Notes: generated by a model from the sequence alone, not told the origin. 35,965 bases of DNA from Pelargonium nanum (GCA_036897485.1 JAYMTF010000457.1:1-35965); one strand, 5' to 3'; positions 1 to 13,400 are shown, numbered from the stretch's first letter. Numbers and translations: made by a program.

Positions 1-57
1 GGGAGCTGGTGAGAGACGATTTGAGAGGAGTCGCGATTGTCCGGATGATAGCTATTT
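1..57. other. Possible edge of a gene cut by the window
   Basis: The first 50 or so bases are clearly richer in G and C than the following 2.7 kb, which suggests transcribed or coding sequence. On the plus strand, frame 3 reads open (ELVRDDLRGVAIVRMIAI) to a TAG at 55-57, so this could be the C-terminal end of a gene entering from the left. It could equally be the 5' leader of a gene leaving on the minus strand. Eighteen codons are too few to recognise a family. Confidence 0.25.
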
Positions 58-2860
58 AGTTTTTTTGTCTTCCTTTTGTTTACCAAAAAAAATCAATTTT
101 AAAGAAATAAATAAAGTAATTTTTAATTATGAGTAAAATAAACAATATAATTTTATATTCATTAAACATTACACATTATATTTTGAATAATTGATAACTT
201 TAATTTAAATAATTATTTATATGGCTCGAATTATAGTTTTTTTAGTAGTACATGGCTCAAATTATAGTTGATTATGACTATATTTAATTATTACAGTTAT
301 ATCTTATTTTATTGATGAGTGGAAAATGAGTAATAAATGTTTTTATAGCTTGCTAAATAAGGAATCTTAATGGCTCATAAAAGTTATTCCCAAATAGTTG
401 TAGGAATTGCAATTATATCAATAACATATTCATTGCCACCTTAGCCAAAAGAATAATAATGGTAATAACATAGGCAACTTGTGCTGATAACGTGTGTAAA
501 GTTTTGGCTCCAAAATCATTAAATCGATGAATAAAATATTGATAAAATTAGAAAATATGAAAAATATAAAAGATAAAATTAGAAAATTAGATTTTTTTTA
601 TTGATGTGTACTTTGCAAAAATAAAGTGAAAATCAATGACTCGTTTGCAACAATGGTGTATACTGATTTATTGATGTGTACTTTGCAAAATTAGATAGTT
701 CAAAACTTAAATTAGTTCACAATTCATGGGACTAACCTATTATTTATAAAATTTTATGAGGCAAAGATGGGTTTTTCCTAAACCAATGGTGTATACTGAT
801 TTATTTTATCAATTTATTGGTGGTAAATTTTAAAAAATAGTAGTGATAAATATGTATAATAAAGATTACATTTATATATAAAATAAAATAAGTAGGGACA
901 ATTATTTCAGACCATCGACATTGACCCATCCACGACCTATCTCAAATTTATTGTACACTTTCAAATAAAATTAGTAAAGACAGTGGATAATTATATTATT
1001 AAGCGGCGTTAAACTTACATAACAAAACGCTTTATATTAGTTTAAGATATTAATACTAACATTGAAATATATAGGAGGATGAAAGTTGAGAAATTGACTC
1101 CAACTATTACATCAATTTAAAAAGTTATCATGGTAAGCTATTTTGACTTTTAACTTTGGGTTTTGGTCAAACACATTCTTATAATCTACTATATAATATA
1201 GTTTCTAATGCCAATGTCATTTTTTTCCCTTTCAAACCCAATCATAATTAAACTTCTAGAATAAATTGATAGAATCAAAATCTGGATATATTCAAAGAGA
1301 AACTTCCACACCAAAACCCAATAGACTACATTGACTTTGTATCACCAAAATATTAACATTCTAAATTTCAATTGACTTTCACTATTTTAACATACAAGTA
1401 TGTAGTTATTTTTAGAAATTAAAAATATTAAATACAACTATCTAAGTTCCATTAAATATATAAATACAAAGTCACATTTTAACTTAAATTAGTAAATTAA
1501 TAATACTTAAATTAGTTTATAATATGATCTAATCATATTTTGTTACGTTAGTTGGTTATGATTTTTTAGTTATCCATTTTAAACTTAACGACGATCGACA
1601 TATTCTTACACGTGATCAATAAGAAAATTGTATTCATGACTTTTACGTTTGTATGTTTACAACAAAATATAATATTTATAATCAAATAATTATTGATTAT
1701 AACATCTAGAATATTATTAATTACATACGACTATAATTTATTTTAAGAATTTTGTTCAGTTATATTATTTGAAATATTACGTTCTTTTAATATTATAATC
1801 ATTAACAATTCAATTATATTTTACGGAGAAATTTAATACATAATATAATACTTAGAATATTATTAATTGCATATGTATTAATCATTTAATTCAAGCATAC
1901 TCTTAATCGCAACAAATTGATTTCATTTCGGCCTATGGGTTTACGACTTAAAATTTATAGCTTTTTATATAAAAGTGAAAGCCAAACGCTTATGAAATTA
2001 TTTTTTGTCGACAAACCACTATTCTTTGAAGAGAAAACATATTTTATATCATTAATATTCAACATTTGTGATTTTTGTCTCATATCATGTACAATATTGA
2101 CTATTTAAAATTTCAATGTTATTGTGAATTTGAAATAATATCAAGTCAACAACATATTAGATATAACTAACAAATACCATAAAATTTTAATATAAAGTGT
2201 AACTTAAAGAGACCAAGAATTAGTCAAATAAAATGGTGTTTTATGTCAATAAAATAATAATGGTTGTCTTAAAATTAAAATAAACCCTACACATATTTTG
2301 TACATTAAATATTTAAAAAGTTAAAGAGAAAAAAAAATCCCAAAATCAGTGCTGAAAATATGAAAGCCATGCAGATTGGGATATAATAAAAAAAGGACCA
2401 AATGGAAGGTGGTAATGGAATTTTTAAAATAACAAATAAAAAGCAAATTAAAGTAATATTTTTTATATATAAAAGGTGGAATCTTATTAAATTGAACGCT
2501 AACATTATGCAATAATATTATAAAGTTTTAGTTAGAATTCAAATAGTAAATCATACTTTAAAAAAATTGCAGTAACAAAATATTTACAATAATTTAATTG
2601 AAAAATATTATTTTTTATTTTAATTTTGTCGAAGATAATAAAATAATTAGTTTTTTAATCATATTTTGGCAAACAAATTAAATTGTCAACACAGTAAAAA
2701 TTTAATAAAAACATTACACTTATTTTAAGATAAACACGAATAAATTATTTTTTTTCTTTCTAACAACAAACTAATATTTTTTTTATATAAGAAAAATAAA
2801 AAAGAGAGTTAAAGACACATTTTTTATTTTCTTATTTTCATTTTAATACATTAAAATTCA
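58..2860. other. AT-rich intergenic region with short local duplications
   Basis: No convincing gene is visible; the open frames here are short and AT-driven. Direct repeats occur near the left end. A 24-base string is at 597-620 and again at 667-690, a 22-base string is at 651-672 and again at 784-805, and two diverged copies of an ATGGCTC(G/A)AATTATAG motif lie near 221-270. The right end leads into the kinase gene. A TATATAA string at 2784-2790 could act as a TATA box, but the start site is not fixed. Confidence 0.6.
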
Positions 2861-2879
2861 ACGCTCAGACAACTTCATG

Positions 2880-4496
2880 TCTAAGCTGATACACACTCTC
2901 TGCTTTCTCTCTCTACTTTCTCTCTCTACATTTCTTCAACTTCGCTCTATGCGATCTCTTCACAAGCTTTTGATTTCTCTGCTTCCCATTTGAGGTTTCT
3001 AGGGTTTTGATTTGCTCATCAACTGCCCAAACACCTCTGGAACTGAACGATTCGACGCAGTTTCTTGCAACACTTCAGATTCAAAGCTGCAAATCTTTTC
3101 CAGTTAGTCTATTTTATTCCAGTAATTTTTTGTTTTTGTTTTGTTGATTCAGTGTGTTTTTTACCTGGTATAAATTTGATTTTTTTTTTCTTCCAGTTTA
3201 TGTGTAGATCTGTATTGTGTAAAGTTGTGTGTTTTGAGGAGCTGAGATCCTTGTCCTGTGTTTGGTTGCTGGTAAAATTGGGGGAAAAGAGTAGAAACTG
3301 GAAATTTGGAGGGTTTTGGTTGATTTTGTTGTGATTTTATGGAAATGGAGAGGTTTGAGTCAAGGCATGTGGTTGGAGTTTAGTGTAGTTTCAGCTAAAA
3401 GTGGGGATTTTGTGGTTCTGAAGTGATTGAGATTTGAGATAAATGATTGTTTATTTGTTCTTTATTGTTCATGCAAATGAATGGAGCTATGATGTTCTTG
3501 GGTTGCCATGGAAGGAATTTTGAGCTAATTGAAGTGTGTTCATTGTTTTCATCTAAATTGGAAGTGTTTATTAGGGTGTAGAAGTTGGAATTTTGAAATA
3601 TGAATGGATACGGTATAATGCAATTTTAAGGTGTAATGCATGGTTATGCACCTACTTAGAGTGTTGGAATTGAGTTATGTATCTTCTCCCTAGAGTTGGC
3701 ATATTGAAGACAAATTTGGAATCCAGACTTCGGGTGCCACGTGTAGGACTCTTCGGTTTTTACCACGTACCCAGGTGGGTATCCTGAAGCTGGAAACTTC
3801 CCTTTATGGTTATTTCATGAAACGGCTGAAAACCCATCAGTCTGGAGCTTTAAGGGTTGATTGGAGTTCCCAAAGAACTGATCAGCTGAGGGAATGCGTG
3901 TGCATTTCGGCTAATTCTTTTACCATTAAAATATATTTGGCAAACCATTTTGAAACGGCCATCGAGCCATGTGATGGCGTTACTAATTAAGAAGGCGTAT
4001 ACATTTAAACCGTTAAACATAGTAAGTATATAAATAGACTCATGTAAATGCCTGCATATTGATGTAGTCATGTTTATACCTATTTATGTGTGCTAAAAAA
4101 AAAGGCAAAATATATATCTGAACTAAAGCAGTTTATGAATGTTTTCCAGATTTTAGTCTTCTTCATAGGTTGAAATAATTTATACAGACTGTTTTTGAGA
4201 TATAGAGTAACAAAGATTTTTGGTGCAGGTTCTCACTATGTTCAATTAATTGTGAAGCTCTGTATAGTTTATTGGCATTCTAGGATTGGCTGTTGTGATT
4301 GTGACACACAAATCTCCTCTATGGTGAAAGCCATTGCAGGAGATTGAATCTTCTGCTGGTTCCGATAGCTGTGGAAGTTGTAAATCTTTTCAATGGCTAC
4401 ATGCACAGGTGTTAAAGGGTATAATTCAATTTTGGCAAATTGACGCTCTTTTTGGGAAAAATTGGCCACTTATTGTAGATTGGTAAAACTGAAACA
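2880..4496 (+). other. 5' leader region of the YODA-like gene, with intron(s) and upstream ORFs
   Basis: CT-rich sequence at about 2896-2932 (TCTCTC blocks) looks like the pyrimidine patch around a plant transcription start. No acceptable protein start comes before 4497, so about 1.6 kb is leader. An acceptor at 4228 (TTGGTGCAG|GTTCTC) would make 4229-4496 the last untranslated exon; the matching donor is not clear. That exon carries three small ATG-initiated frames ahead of the main start: 4238-4249 (3 codons), 4321-4347 (8 codons) and 4393-4443 (16 codons). A G-box CACGTG lies at 3738-3743 inside the presumed leader intron. Confidence 0.6.
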
Positions 4497-7400
4497 ATGC
4501 CTTCGTGGTGGGCAAAATCATCTTCCAAAGATGTAAAGAAGAAAGCAAACAAAGAAAGTTTTATGGACTCATTTCACAGAAAATGGAAATTTCAATCTGA
4601 CAGTAAAGTAAGCAGTAGATCAGGAGGGTCAAAAAGACGTTGCAGTGACACTGTTTCTGAGATGGGAACTCAATCACGAGCAGAATCAAGATCAATTTCG
4701 CCTTCTAAGGAAGTGTCAAGGTGTCAAAGTTTTGCTGAAAGGCCTCTTTCCCAACCACTTCCTCTTCCTGATCTGAACCCTGCAAGTGTAGTTCGGACAG
4801 ATTCAGGAATTAGTGTATCACCAAAACCAAGGTCAGAAAAAGGGTCCAAATCGTCATTGTTTCTACCTCTCCCAAGACCTGCATGCATTCGTAGCAGACC
4901 AAATCCTGCTGATATAGATGATCTGGTCACTGCTTCAGTTTCCAGCGAGAGCTCCACTGATAGTGAAGATGTAGCTGGTTCAAGTCATCGTAGTCCACAG
5001 GCAACTGACTTTGATAATGGGACAAAAACTGCTGCAAGCAGCCCTTCCAGGTAAGCTTGCATTTAACTCATTAACCATCGTGCTTGCTGTAAGGATGTAT
5101 GGTTATATATGCATTCTAGTTTAAGGGTTGCTTGTGGTTAACTTTAATATTTCTTCTTAGTTAAATTCATCCCTGACAAATTTACCCCATTTCATTGAAG
5201 TGCTATGCCGAAGGATCATTCCTCTACAGGGCCCCAAATAAATTCAAGAGAGGCCAAGAAACCAGTTAGCCTTTCATTCATCAATCATATTTCGTCTACA
5301 TCACCTAAAAGGAGACCTTTAGGCAGCCATGTACCGAATCTTCAGGTACCTTTTCATGGTGCTTTCTGCAGTGCTCCAGACAGCTCCATGTCAAGTCCTT
5401 CCAGAAGTCCAATGAGAGCATTTGGTGCTGAGCAAGTAATGAGCTCTGCTTTCTGGGCTGCAAAACCTTATCCTGATGTCACATTACTCGGATCTGGCCA
5501 CTGTTCCAGTCCAGGTTCTGGCCAAAATTCGGGCCATAATTCAATGGGAGGTGATATGTCAGGACAATTATTTTGGCAACAAAGCAGGGGTAGCCCTGAG
5601 TATTCTCCAATACCTAGTCCCAGAATGACAAGCCCTGGCCCCGGCTCCAGAATTCAAAGTGGTGCTGTCACACCTATTCATCCTAGAGCAGGGGTGGCAG
5701 GGAGCGACTCACAAACAAACTGGCTTGATGACGGGAAACAACAAAGTCACCGGTTGCCCCTTCCGCCCGTAACAATTTCCAATTCTTCTCCTTTTTCCCA
5801 CTCAAATTCAGCAGCTGCGTCTCCCTCTGTGCCACGAAGTCCAGGAAGGGCAGAAAACCCACCTAGCCCGGGCTCACGCTGGAAAAAGGGGAAGTTGCTG
5901 GGTAGAGGCACATTCGGACATGTTTATGTTGGTTTTAACAGGTAAATACCAAACAAATGCGTTCTTGAATTCTTTTCAGTAAGTTTTTTAGATGTAAAGG
6001 TTGAGCTGGTATTCTGAACCTATTTCCCATATTTTCCTTGGGAGTAAGAGCTGATTCTCTTTTATCATTGGAATCTCTTAGTTTTTACTGGCACTTTCAT
6101 ATGGTATTAAACTCGGTAATCCAAGTTCGTCTTTACTAAGATAACACAATTATTCTCATATACTGATTATTAATTTAGTTTGTTTGACATTTGATATTAT
6201 ATTTTAATTGGTTTAGTGAAAGTGGCGAAATGTGTGCAATGAAGGAGGTAACACTGTTTTCAGACGATGCAAAGTCGAAGGAAAGCGCTAAGCAGTTGAT
6301 GCAAGTAAGTAATTCCCTGGTAGAACTTCCAAATGGTGAACTTTCTTTGTTTTAATTCAGTCTATTATGAAGCTTCCAAAAGTTCTTATTTTCAGCTATT
6401 TGGCAGGAAATTTCTTTATTGAGCCGTTTACGACATCCAAACATTGTGCAATATTATGGATCTGAAAATGTGAGTCTTATCCCTCCCTGCTTATTCTTTT
6501 TATTCAGCCTAAGCATTTAGCCTTTGTAAAATGTTACTTTTTAGTATGTGACTTGACATATTTATGTTATTAGATTTTACGGATTAGACTTTTAGGACCA
6601 GACCATTCAGCAAAGGATACTATCTTTAAACAAGTTGTAGTTTTGTAAGTATACTTGATGGATAGTGGATTATTATTCTCAGAAATTTCTGGGAACTAAT
6701 TTTTAGTAATGGTTAGTATTACTTTGTAGGTGCATGTAATGACTTATTTGCAACTGATAGTACCACATGTTGTGCATTATCTGTATGTTTCTTATTTACT
6801 TGGCCTTTGTTATGATCACATTTTAGTCACATAACATATGAATTGTTCCTCGAGCAGGTAGATGACAAACTGTACATATACCTGGAGTATGTGTCTGGTG
6901 GTTCCATCTATAAGCTTCTCCAAGAATATGGACAGCTTGGGGAACTGGCAATTCGTAGTTATACTCAACAAATCTTGTCAGGGTTGGCATATTTACATGC
7001 TAAAAATACCGTGCACAGGTTAATACATTAGAGGTTTCTGAAAATACAAAGTTGATTGAAAGCTATCCTATGCTGAAAAAGCTTAATCAGCTGTCTGTTT
7101 TCTGACAATTATTTCTTGCAGAGATATTAAAGGAGCAAATATTCTTGTAGACCCAAATGGCCGGATAAAGGTGGCAGATTTTGGCATGGCAAAACATGTA
7201 AGTCTTATCATGTATGAACCAAGTTAGTACTCTTCAATCTAACTATTGGTATGGATAGTATGGAATTTGGGCTATATATTGCTATTGGATTACCAATAGC
7301 AATATATATGGTCCAAATTTCCTAGTATCCATACCAACAATTAGATTAAAGAGTAATAACTTGAAATAAAGCAACCTCATAAATCACCCTAAAGCCTAAC

Positions 7401-8960
7401 AGTTGTATACTTGTATGTAATGAACAGTCATGCATACTTTTATTTTAATTTCTACGGTCATGTACTTCATGTTTGATTACCTACTTGATTCAAACTGACA
7501 AATTGTACTGGACTCAAATGTAAGGTTGTATAAGTCTAATTCACCAAATTGTCTCATGTTGCTTTGCAGATCACAGGGCAGTCATGTCCATTATCATTCA
7601 AAGGGAGCCCTTATTGGATGGCACCTGAGGTTAGAAGTTTCCTATTTCAGCTTACTAATCTTTACCGTCCTACTTGGGAACACTCCTCAATTATGTTTTT
7701 GATTGTTTCCAGGTTATAAAAAACTCAAGTGGTTGCAACCTTGCTGTGGATATATGGAGCCTTGGCTGCACTGTTTTGGAAATGGCTACAACCAAGCCAC
7801 CTTGGAGTCAATTTGAGGGGGTCAGTAATTTAAATAAGTAGAAAATTGCCAGTCTTTTAGCTATTTCATTTATTTTATGTTTCTTCATTGTTGCTATAAT
7901 TTTTGGATGAAGTTTACTAAAGTCACTTATTACCTCTTAATTGACACAAGCATCTTAACTAAGGTTCCTCTATTATGGGCTAATTAGATTGTTTCTTATT
8001 GTGTGATGCGTGCATGTTAAGGTTGCTGCTATGTTTAAGATTGGAAATAGTAAAGAACTCCCAGCTATTCCAGATAGCCTCTCAGATGATGGAAAGGATT
8101 TTGTGAGGCAGTGTCTGCAGCGCAATCCACTACATCGCCCTACAGCTGCCAAGCTTTTGGAGCATCGCTTTGTGAAATATGCTGCCCCATTAGAAAGACC
8201 TATTCCGGGCCTTGAACCTTCTGATCCATCTCCTGCTGTTACAAATGGAGTAAAATCTTTGGTATGTTCATGTTATTCCATTTCTTCATTGATATTAAAT
8301 GTATGATAATAAGTTGCTTAAATCCATTGCTGTTTTTATTATTGTTTTATGATTAAATCCATTTGTACCATACATGTTATATTCATTTTAAAGTAATATG
8401 ATACAATAGGGATGCCATTGGTCACTGTAATGGGCATTTAACATTCTATTCCATTAACTATCGCGTCATTTTGGCACAGTGGATGTGTATTATGAACTCT
8501 TGATTACTATGCACTTGATGTGTACCTACACATGCAGTTGGGTTAGAAAAGATATTTGAAACTTGTATGGTCCTTCTGTGACTAGAAAATGTGAAGATTG
8601 TGCTTCAAGATGTTAACCATTCTCTCCTATGACTTGTTTTACACCAATTTGAAAGAAGCAAGATTGACAAAGGTAATGCAGTATAGATCTGGTGCTGAAC
8701 TGCGAAAAGATGGCATAGAGTTTTACCTCCTGTGTGTGCATGTGTGAAAGTGTCTTTTAGGTTCTTTGAAGCATGTATCCTTGATTTATCCTCCTAATCT
8801 GTTTATGGCCTTCCTTTTGCATGTTGCTATGGTTGACTGTTGCTGTGGTTTACTGATCATGTTTCAGGGTTTCGGACAGGCGAGAAACCTTTCCAGCTTG
8901 GATTCTGAGAGACTTGCAGTTCATTCTTCTAGAATTTCAAGGACGGGTCATCCCACCAGG

Positions 8961-9006
<46 letters not shown>

Positions 9007-9570
9007 TCATGGCTAATGGTTATTTCTGTGTCTGATTACATTTTTCTGATCTTCAGTGATATCCTTATTCCAAGAAACATATCATGCCCTGTCTCACCCA
9101 TTGGAAGCCCACTTTTGCATTCAAGGTCTCCACAACACCTGAATGGAAGAATGTCTCCATCTCCTATATCTAGCCCCCGCACTACTTCCGGTTCATCAAC
9201 ACCTCTCACAGGTGGAAGCGGTGCTATCCCATTTAATCACCTGAAACAGTCAGGTTATTCACAAGAGGGTTTCATGCCAAAACCCTCAAACAATCTCTAC
9301 ACAAATGGTCCCTCCTATCATGACTCAAATCCCGACATTTTTCGAGGGATGCAGCCAGGGCCTCACATCTTCTCAGAGCTCGTGCCCTGTGAAAACGATG
9401 CAATGGGGAAGCAGTTTAGTAGGTCTGCTTATGGGGAGCTTTATGACGGGCAGTCGGTCTTGGCTGACCGTGTCTCTCGGCAGCTCCTACGGGATCATGT
9501 TAAGATGAACAACCCTTCCCTCGATCTAAGTCCCAGCTCTCCTTTACCCAGCCGCACCAACGGTTTCTAA
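4497..9570 (+). CDS. YDA: YODA-like MAPKK kinase (MEKK-type Ser/Thr kinase)
   Basis: Eleven coding exons: 4497-5050, 5201-5941, 6217-6304, 6407-6469, 6858-7018, 7122-7197, 7570-7629, 7713-7820, 8022-8261, 8868-8959 and 9057-9570. All introns are GT-AG, phases agree, and the product is 898 residues. The N-terminal 410 residues are Ser/Pro-rich and start [16 protein letters not shown], as in Arabidopsis YODA (about 880 residues). The kinase domain is about 412-668: glycine loop GRGTFG 419-424, ATP-binding Lys 441, HRDIKGAN 535-542, DFG 555-557, APE 579-581. All key residues are present, so it should be active. The C-terminal 230 residues hold the family's conserved SPIGSP and [10 protein letters not shown] blocks. 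By family knowledge, YODA activates MKK4/5 and then MPK3/6 in embryo, stomatal and inflorescence patterning, and its N-terminus is inhibitory. The start is supported by the conserved N-terminus. Splice sites are inferred by eye. Confidence 0.94.
7221..7362. repeat. Near-perfect inverted repeat (fold-back) in kinase intron 6
   Basis: Left arm 7221-7288 and right arm 7293-7362 are reverse complements over about 70 positions, with roughly ten mismatches and one short gap, separated by a 4-base loop. The inner 14 bases pair without a break. Position, size and tight loop fit either a fold-back MITE or a young MIRNA-type hairpin. It sits between the exons carrying DFG and APE. I found no clear target-site duplication. 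Confidence 0.85.
8961..9006. repeat. Compound microsatellite (TC)13(AC)10 at a 5' splice site
   Basis: Thirteen TC units (8961-8986) are followed by ten AC units (8987-9006). The donor of kinase intron 10 is AG|GTCTCTC at 8960, so the repeat begins inside the splice site itself and occupies about half of a 97-base intron. Confidence 0.95.
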
Positions 9571-10464
9571 CTTCACATTTGACAGACTCACCAATCAGAG
9601 CAAGCTCTCAGTTAGTCACAGCCTAACTTTATGATTACACAAAGATTGGTTCATTCTTCATACTAACTACTGAGAAAGCTGTTTTGCATAAGTACTCAAC
9701 CCGGATAGTATGTGAAAAAGGTTCGATACATGGGTTACAACTACAAAGCAGCTGGACGATAATTCATTGTGGCTTCAAGGGGCTAAGTCATTACTCGATT
9801 CATCTCTATGAACTTGGCTCTGCTTCCTAGCGAATAAGACTTGCTGTGCAAGTAGTAGGTTTATGACATAGCGCCGCGGCCTTGACTTGTACAAAGTTGA
9901 GTGCTAAATTGTCATCCGAGGGCGGGGAGGTGGCTTGTGATGATCCATTGTATTGCAATTCATTGAGCACAGAAAGATTGGTGGTAAGTGAGAACTGTAC
10001 AGTCTTTTTAGATCATCTTATAGAGGAAAAAGGAAACAAAATGTTGGTAAGATAAGAATGTTAGCTTCTAAACTATTTTTTTAGGGTCTGAAACTGCTGT
10101 ACAGAAGATGATGATGATGAGTTCAAACTTTGTTAATGAAGCAGCCAAAGATTTGTTGAGCTTGTGCATTTCTGTTTCTTGTTATGGTCTATGTTGGCTC
10201 TGGTCCACCTGATAACTTGTTTGTGCATCACCACTTGTATTAATTAATTGTGATGATACTGATTCGGAACAAAATGGATACTAATGCAGCCAATTCTGAC
10301 AAAAAAATACAAGCAAAAATAGCTGAACAATTCTTCACTTTTCTTCAACATTTCAGTGTCTCCCATAACATAACCAGGTTCAGCAAAACTGTTCAAGCCT
10401 TACAAATATTCTACCATATACATTATTGCTATGAAATATTGAGCTATAGTAGAATTTCACAATT
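9571..10464. other. 3' UTR of the YODA-like gene and convergent intergenic gap
   Basis: After the kinase stop there is no further open frame of interest. The sequence up to about 10.1-10.2 kb has mixed composition like a plant 3' UTR. It then becomes AT-rich and meets the 3' end of the minus-strand dehydrogenase gene at 10465. No unambiguous polyadenylation signal was identified. Confidence 0.5.
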
Positions 10465-13400
10465 TTATGAAGTATCATTACACTTGTTAACCAAATCTGT
10501 ACTAAAATCCCAGAGTTTTCGAGCCAATTCGGCATCATTAGCCTGTAAACTTGCTTCAGCTACATTATTGTCTACAAAATAGCATCCACTGATGTCTTTA
10601 ACTTGTGGATGCAATGCCACATAGCATGTAGTTGCTGCCCCCTAAAACCAAAACCAAGAAATAAGCAGAGAAGTTAGAGGTGGCAATTCGTGTCGTAACA
10701 CGACACGCACACGAAATTAGCGTATCTGGACTCACATTTTGTAATCATGTCGTGTTTGTCTTGGGCCTCCAAAACAAGCACGCGTGATTAATTAGTTGTT
10801 ATGACAAGTCCAACACGCACAATTAAGGGTACAATTGTAAATTAATCATAATAACGTGATGAGTCGTAACAACATGACTCATTTAGTTACCATGTTAAAC
10901 GGGTCGTATTCAACCATTCAACATGATTACTAACCATGTCATGCTCGTGCAACACAGAGTCAACCTTCAGCACAACGCGAACATGACATGCACTTCTCTA
11001 CGAGAGTTCGTGGATTCAAATCCCATTGGGTGGGTGAAGAGGGATTTTGGGAAAAGAGGAGAGCTAGGGTCTGTGCCAAACCACCCTCCATCTTGGAGGC
11101 TTTTAAAAATAAAAATAAAACACAACACGCACGCACAAATTGTCAGCTCCCTCAATAGTATCCAATCAGAGTCATGCCATGAATTGTTTGACACTATAAT
11201 TTGTTATTGATCAGTCGTTCGCCATTGAAACTGCAAGATCTTGTGGATATGTGTTTTCTTCAAAGAACTGAAATATTGGAATTTTGATTTGCAAAAGAAC
11301 TACACATCTTAAAACTAAGTCCTTACTTCTTTCAAGGAAAAAAATTGCCGGTTTCCAAGAAATGTATAACACTAGAGTCCTATAATGTTTCATCTTTTCA
11401 CAAAATTACCTGCGGCACATCTTTTATCACATATTTTCCTAAAGCACCAATAAAACCTGCACAACAAAAGATGACCAGAACATCAAACAGAGTCCAAGCC
11501 ACTTGCATAAATCCATAAAACAAAATTATGTAATAGTTGAGGCTCGAAAATGCACGCCAGAAGATACCCACTCAGAGAAATTATAGGTGAAAATGTAAAA
11601 GAATTTATGGTAGATTGGGTGTTTGAGGAATTCTCATTTAACATGATCTCGAGCATGTGACTTTTCAGCATGAAGAGTACGTACAGAGATGTATTTCTCA
11701 GTGGTAAGGGATATTTTGCAAGATAAATAAACCTGAAAATGCAAAAATATGAATAAAAATGTATCGAGAACCTAGTCAAAATGCAATGAACTATATATAC
11801 ATTGAACGTATGCAATGTGTGGCATAATAGTACCAAGTACCATTCTATGAGATCAGACTCATCTAAGTCACTCTGATTTGTGAAAACATTGAAGTAATTA
11901 CCACTAACAAGGCTGTGATGGCGGAAAAGGTTGGTGGCAATTGCTCCTGGATGAACTGAATTAGCAGTTATGTCTGCCCCATCTTCCTGTTATAGAGGAA
12001 ATATCATAATATATCATCATAGATTGCGTTGCGTAGGAAAGTCATATCCAATTTCTCATTAACTTTTATCTTTTAGCGGAAATATTATCATATATGAATG
12101 TTAATTTTGCCCCATTTTCTTGCTATGAATGGAACCATACTTTGCATGGCTACTCTATTCTATATCAGAAAAACGATAATATGAGAGAGATGATCATATA
12201 CAAGACTATACTGAAATTCTAAACTCAAGATCCCCGAAAAACATACTCGCACTCACCTTCAAACGTCTTGCAAGTTCATTAGCGTGCAAAACATTAGCAA
12301 GCTTTGACTGACCATATGCAGATAGACTGTTGTACCTGTGCAATGTGCATTACCAAGAAAATCAGTATGAGACCAAGTATATTATAACTGAAAAACAATT
12401 TGAAAAAAATATTCAATACTAGACGCCTTACAAGTTCCGACTTCTGGTAATCCAAGGAAAGTAACACACAGCGTACTCTCACTTGACTTTAAGCTTGACT
12501 TGATAATATATTTCAATGAAAAATAGGGTAAACTATAATCTATAAACCACAAGCATTGTGAAGTTACTGGTGATTCTTGACATTATTGCCCGTAGCAACT
12601 CTTTAGATCTTGAATAGAATGAAGAAAATGTTCAAGGAAATGACATATAAGCCAATTCTTCATTTCCATCAAGTTTTTGAGAATTGAGACCCAGTGCAAC
12701 TGTAGGAGGCTTAGCATTGCCAACTATAAATTTGGTTGAAAGCAACTTATTTGTATTAGCTACTTCTGGACCAGAACCTAGATCGAGCGTATAAATTCAA
12801 AAGATTTCCAAAGTTTAATAGTACAATTCTGGACCAGGTTACCCCGATTGATCATTGATTTTGTCAAAACGGATTCCTTCCGGATATGAGAGCTGGTGAC
12901 GACGTGATGAGACATTCACAATCCTTCCTTGTTTTTTACTTTCATGTGCCGTCTTTTTCATGGTTTCCAACAAAAGATTCGTTAACAGAAAATGGCCTGC
13001 AAAATATAAAAAACAGGAATTAACATACCTTATTGTCATTTGGAACCCGTAAAAGCCACTCATATTTCTAAATATGCTTCAACGAAATGCATTAAATATT
13101 TGAAAACTTTTGGTTTTAACCAGTTGATGGTTGTGACTTGGTACAAGTAGCATCGTTCAAGATTGACGTTCTACTAATTACTCGCGATAAGAACAATACA
13201 AGATAATTAGTCACACACTTGTACCTATATGGTTTATCGCGAATTGCAGTTCTATGTTGTCTTTGGACAGCGTGAACGGTGTCGCCATGACTCCTGCATT
13301 GTTACTTGCAAGAACAAAAAAGTTGCTCTTAGCATATTTCAGTCTTAGTACATCTTTTTATCTGTCACGAGTCATGAGCAATCTGTGTTAACCAACGATA

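Noticed and set aside
3775..3990. 71-codon open frame in the kinase leader region
   Set aside because: Frames are open by chance on both strands here, there is no family likeness, and the region appears to be leader intron.
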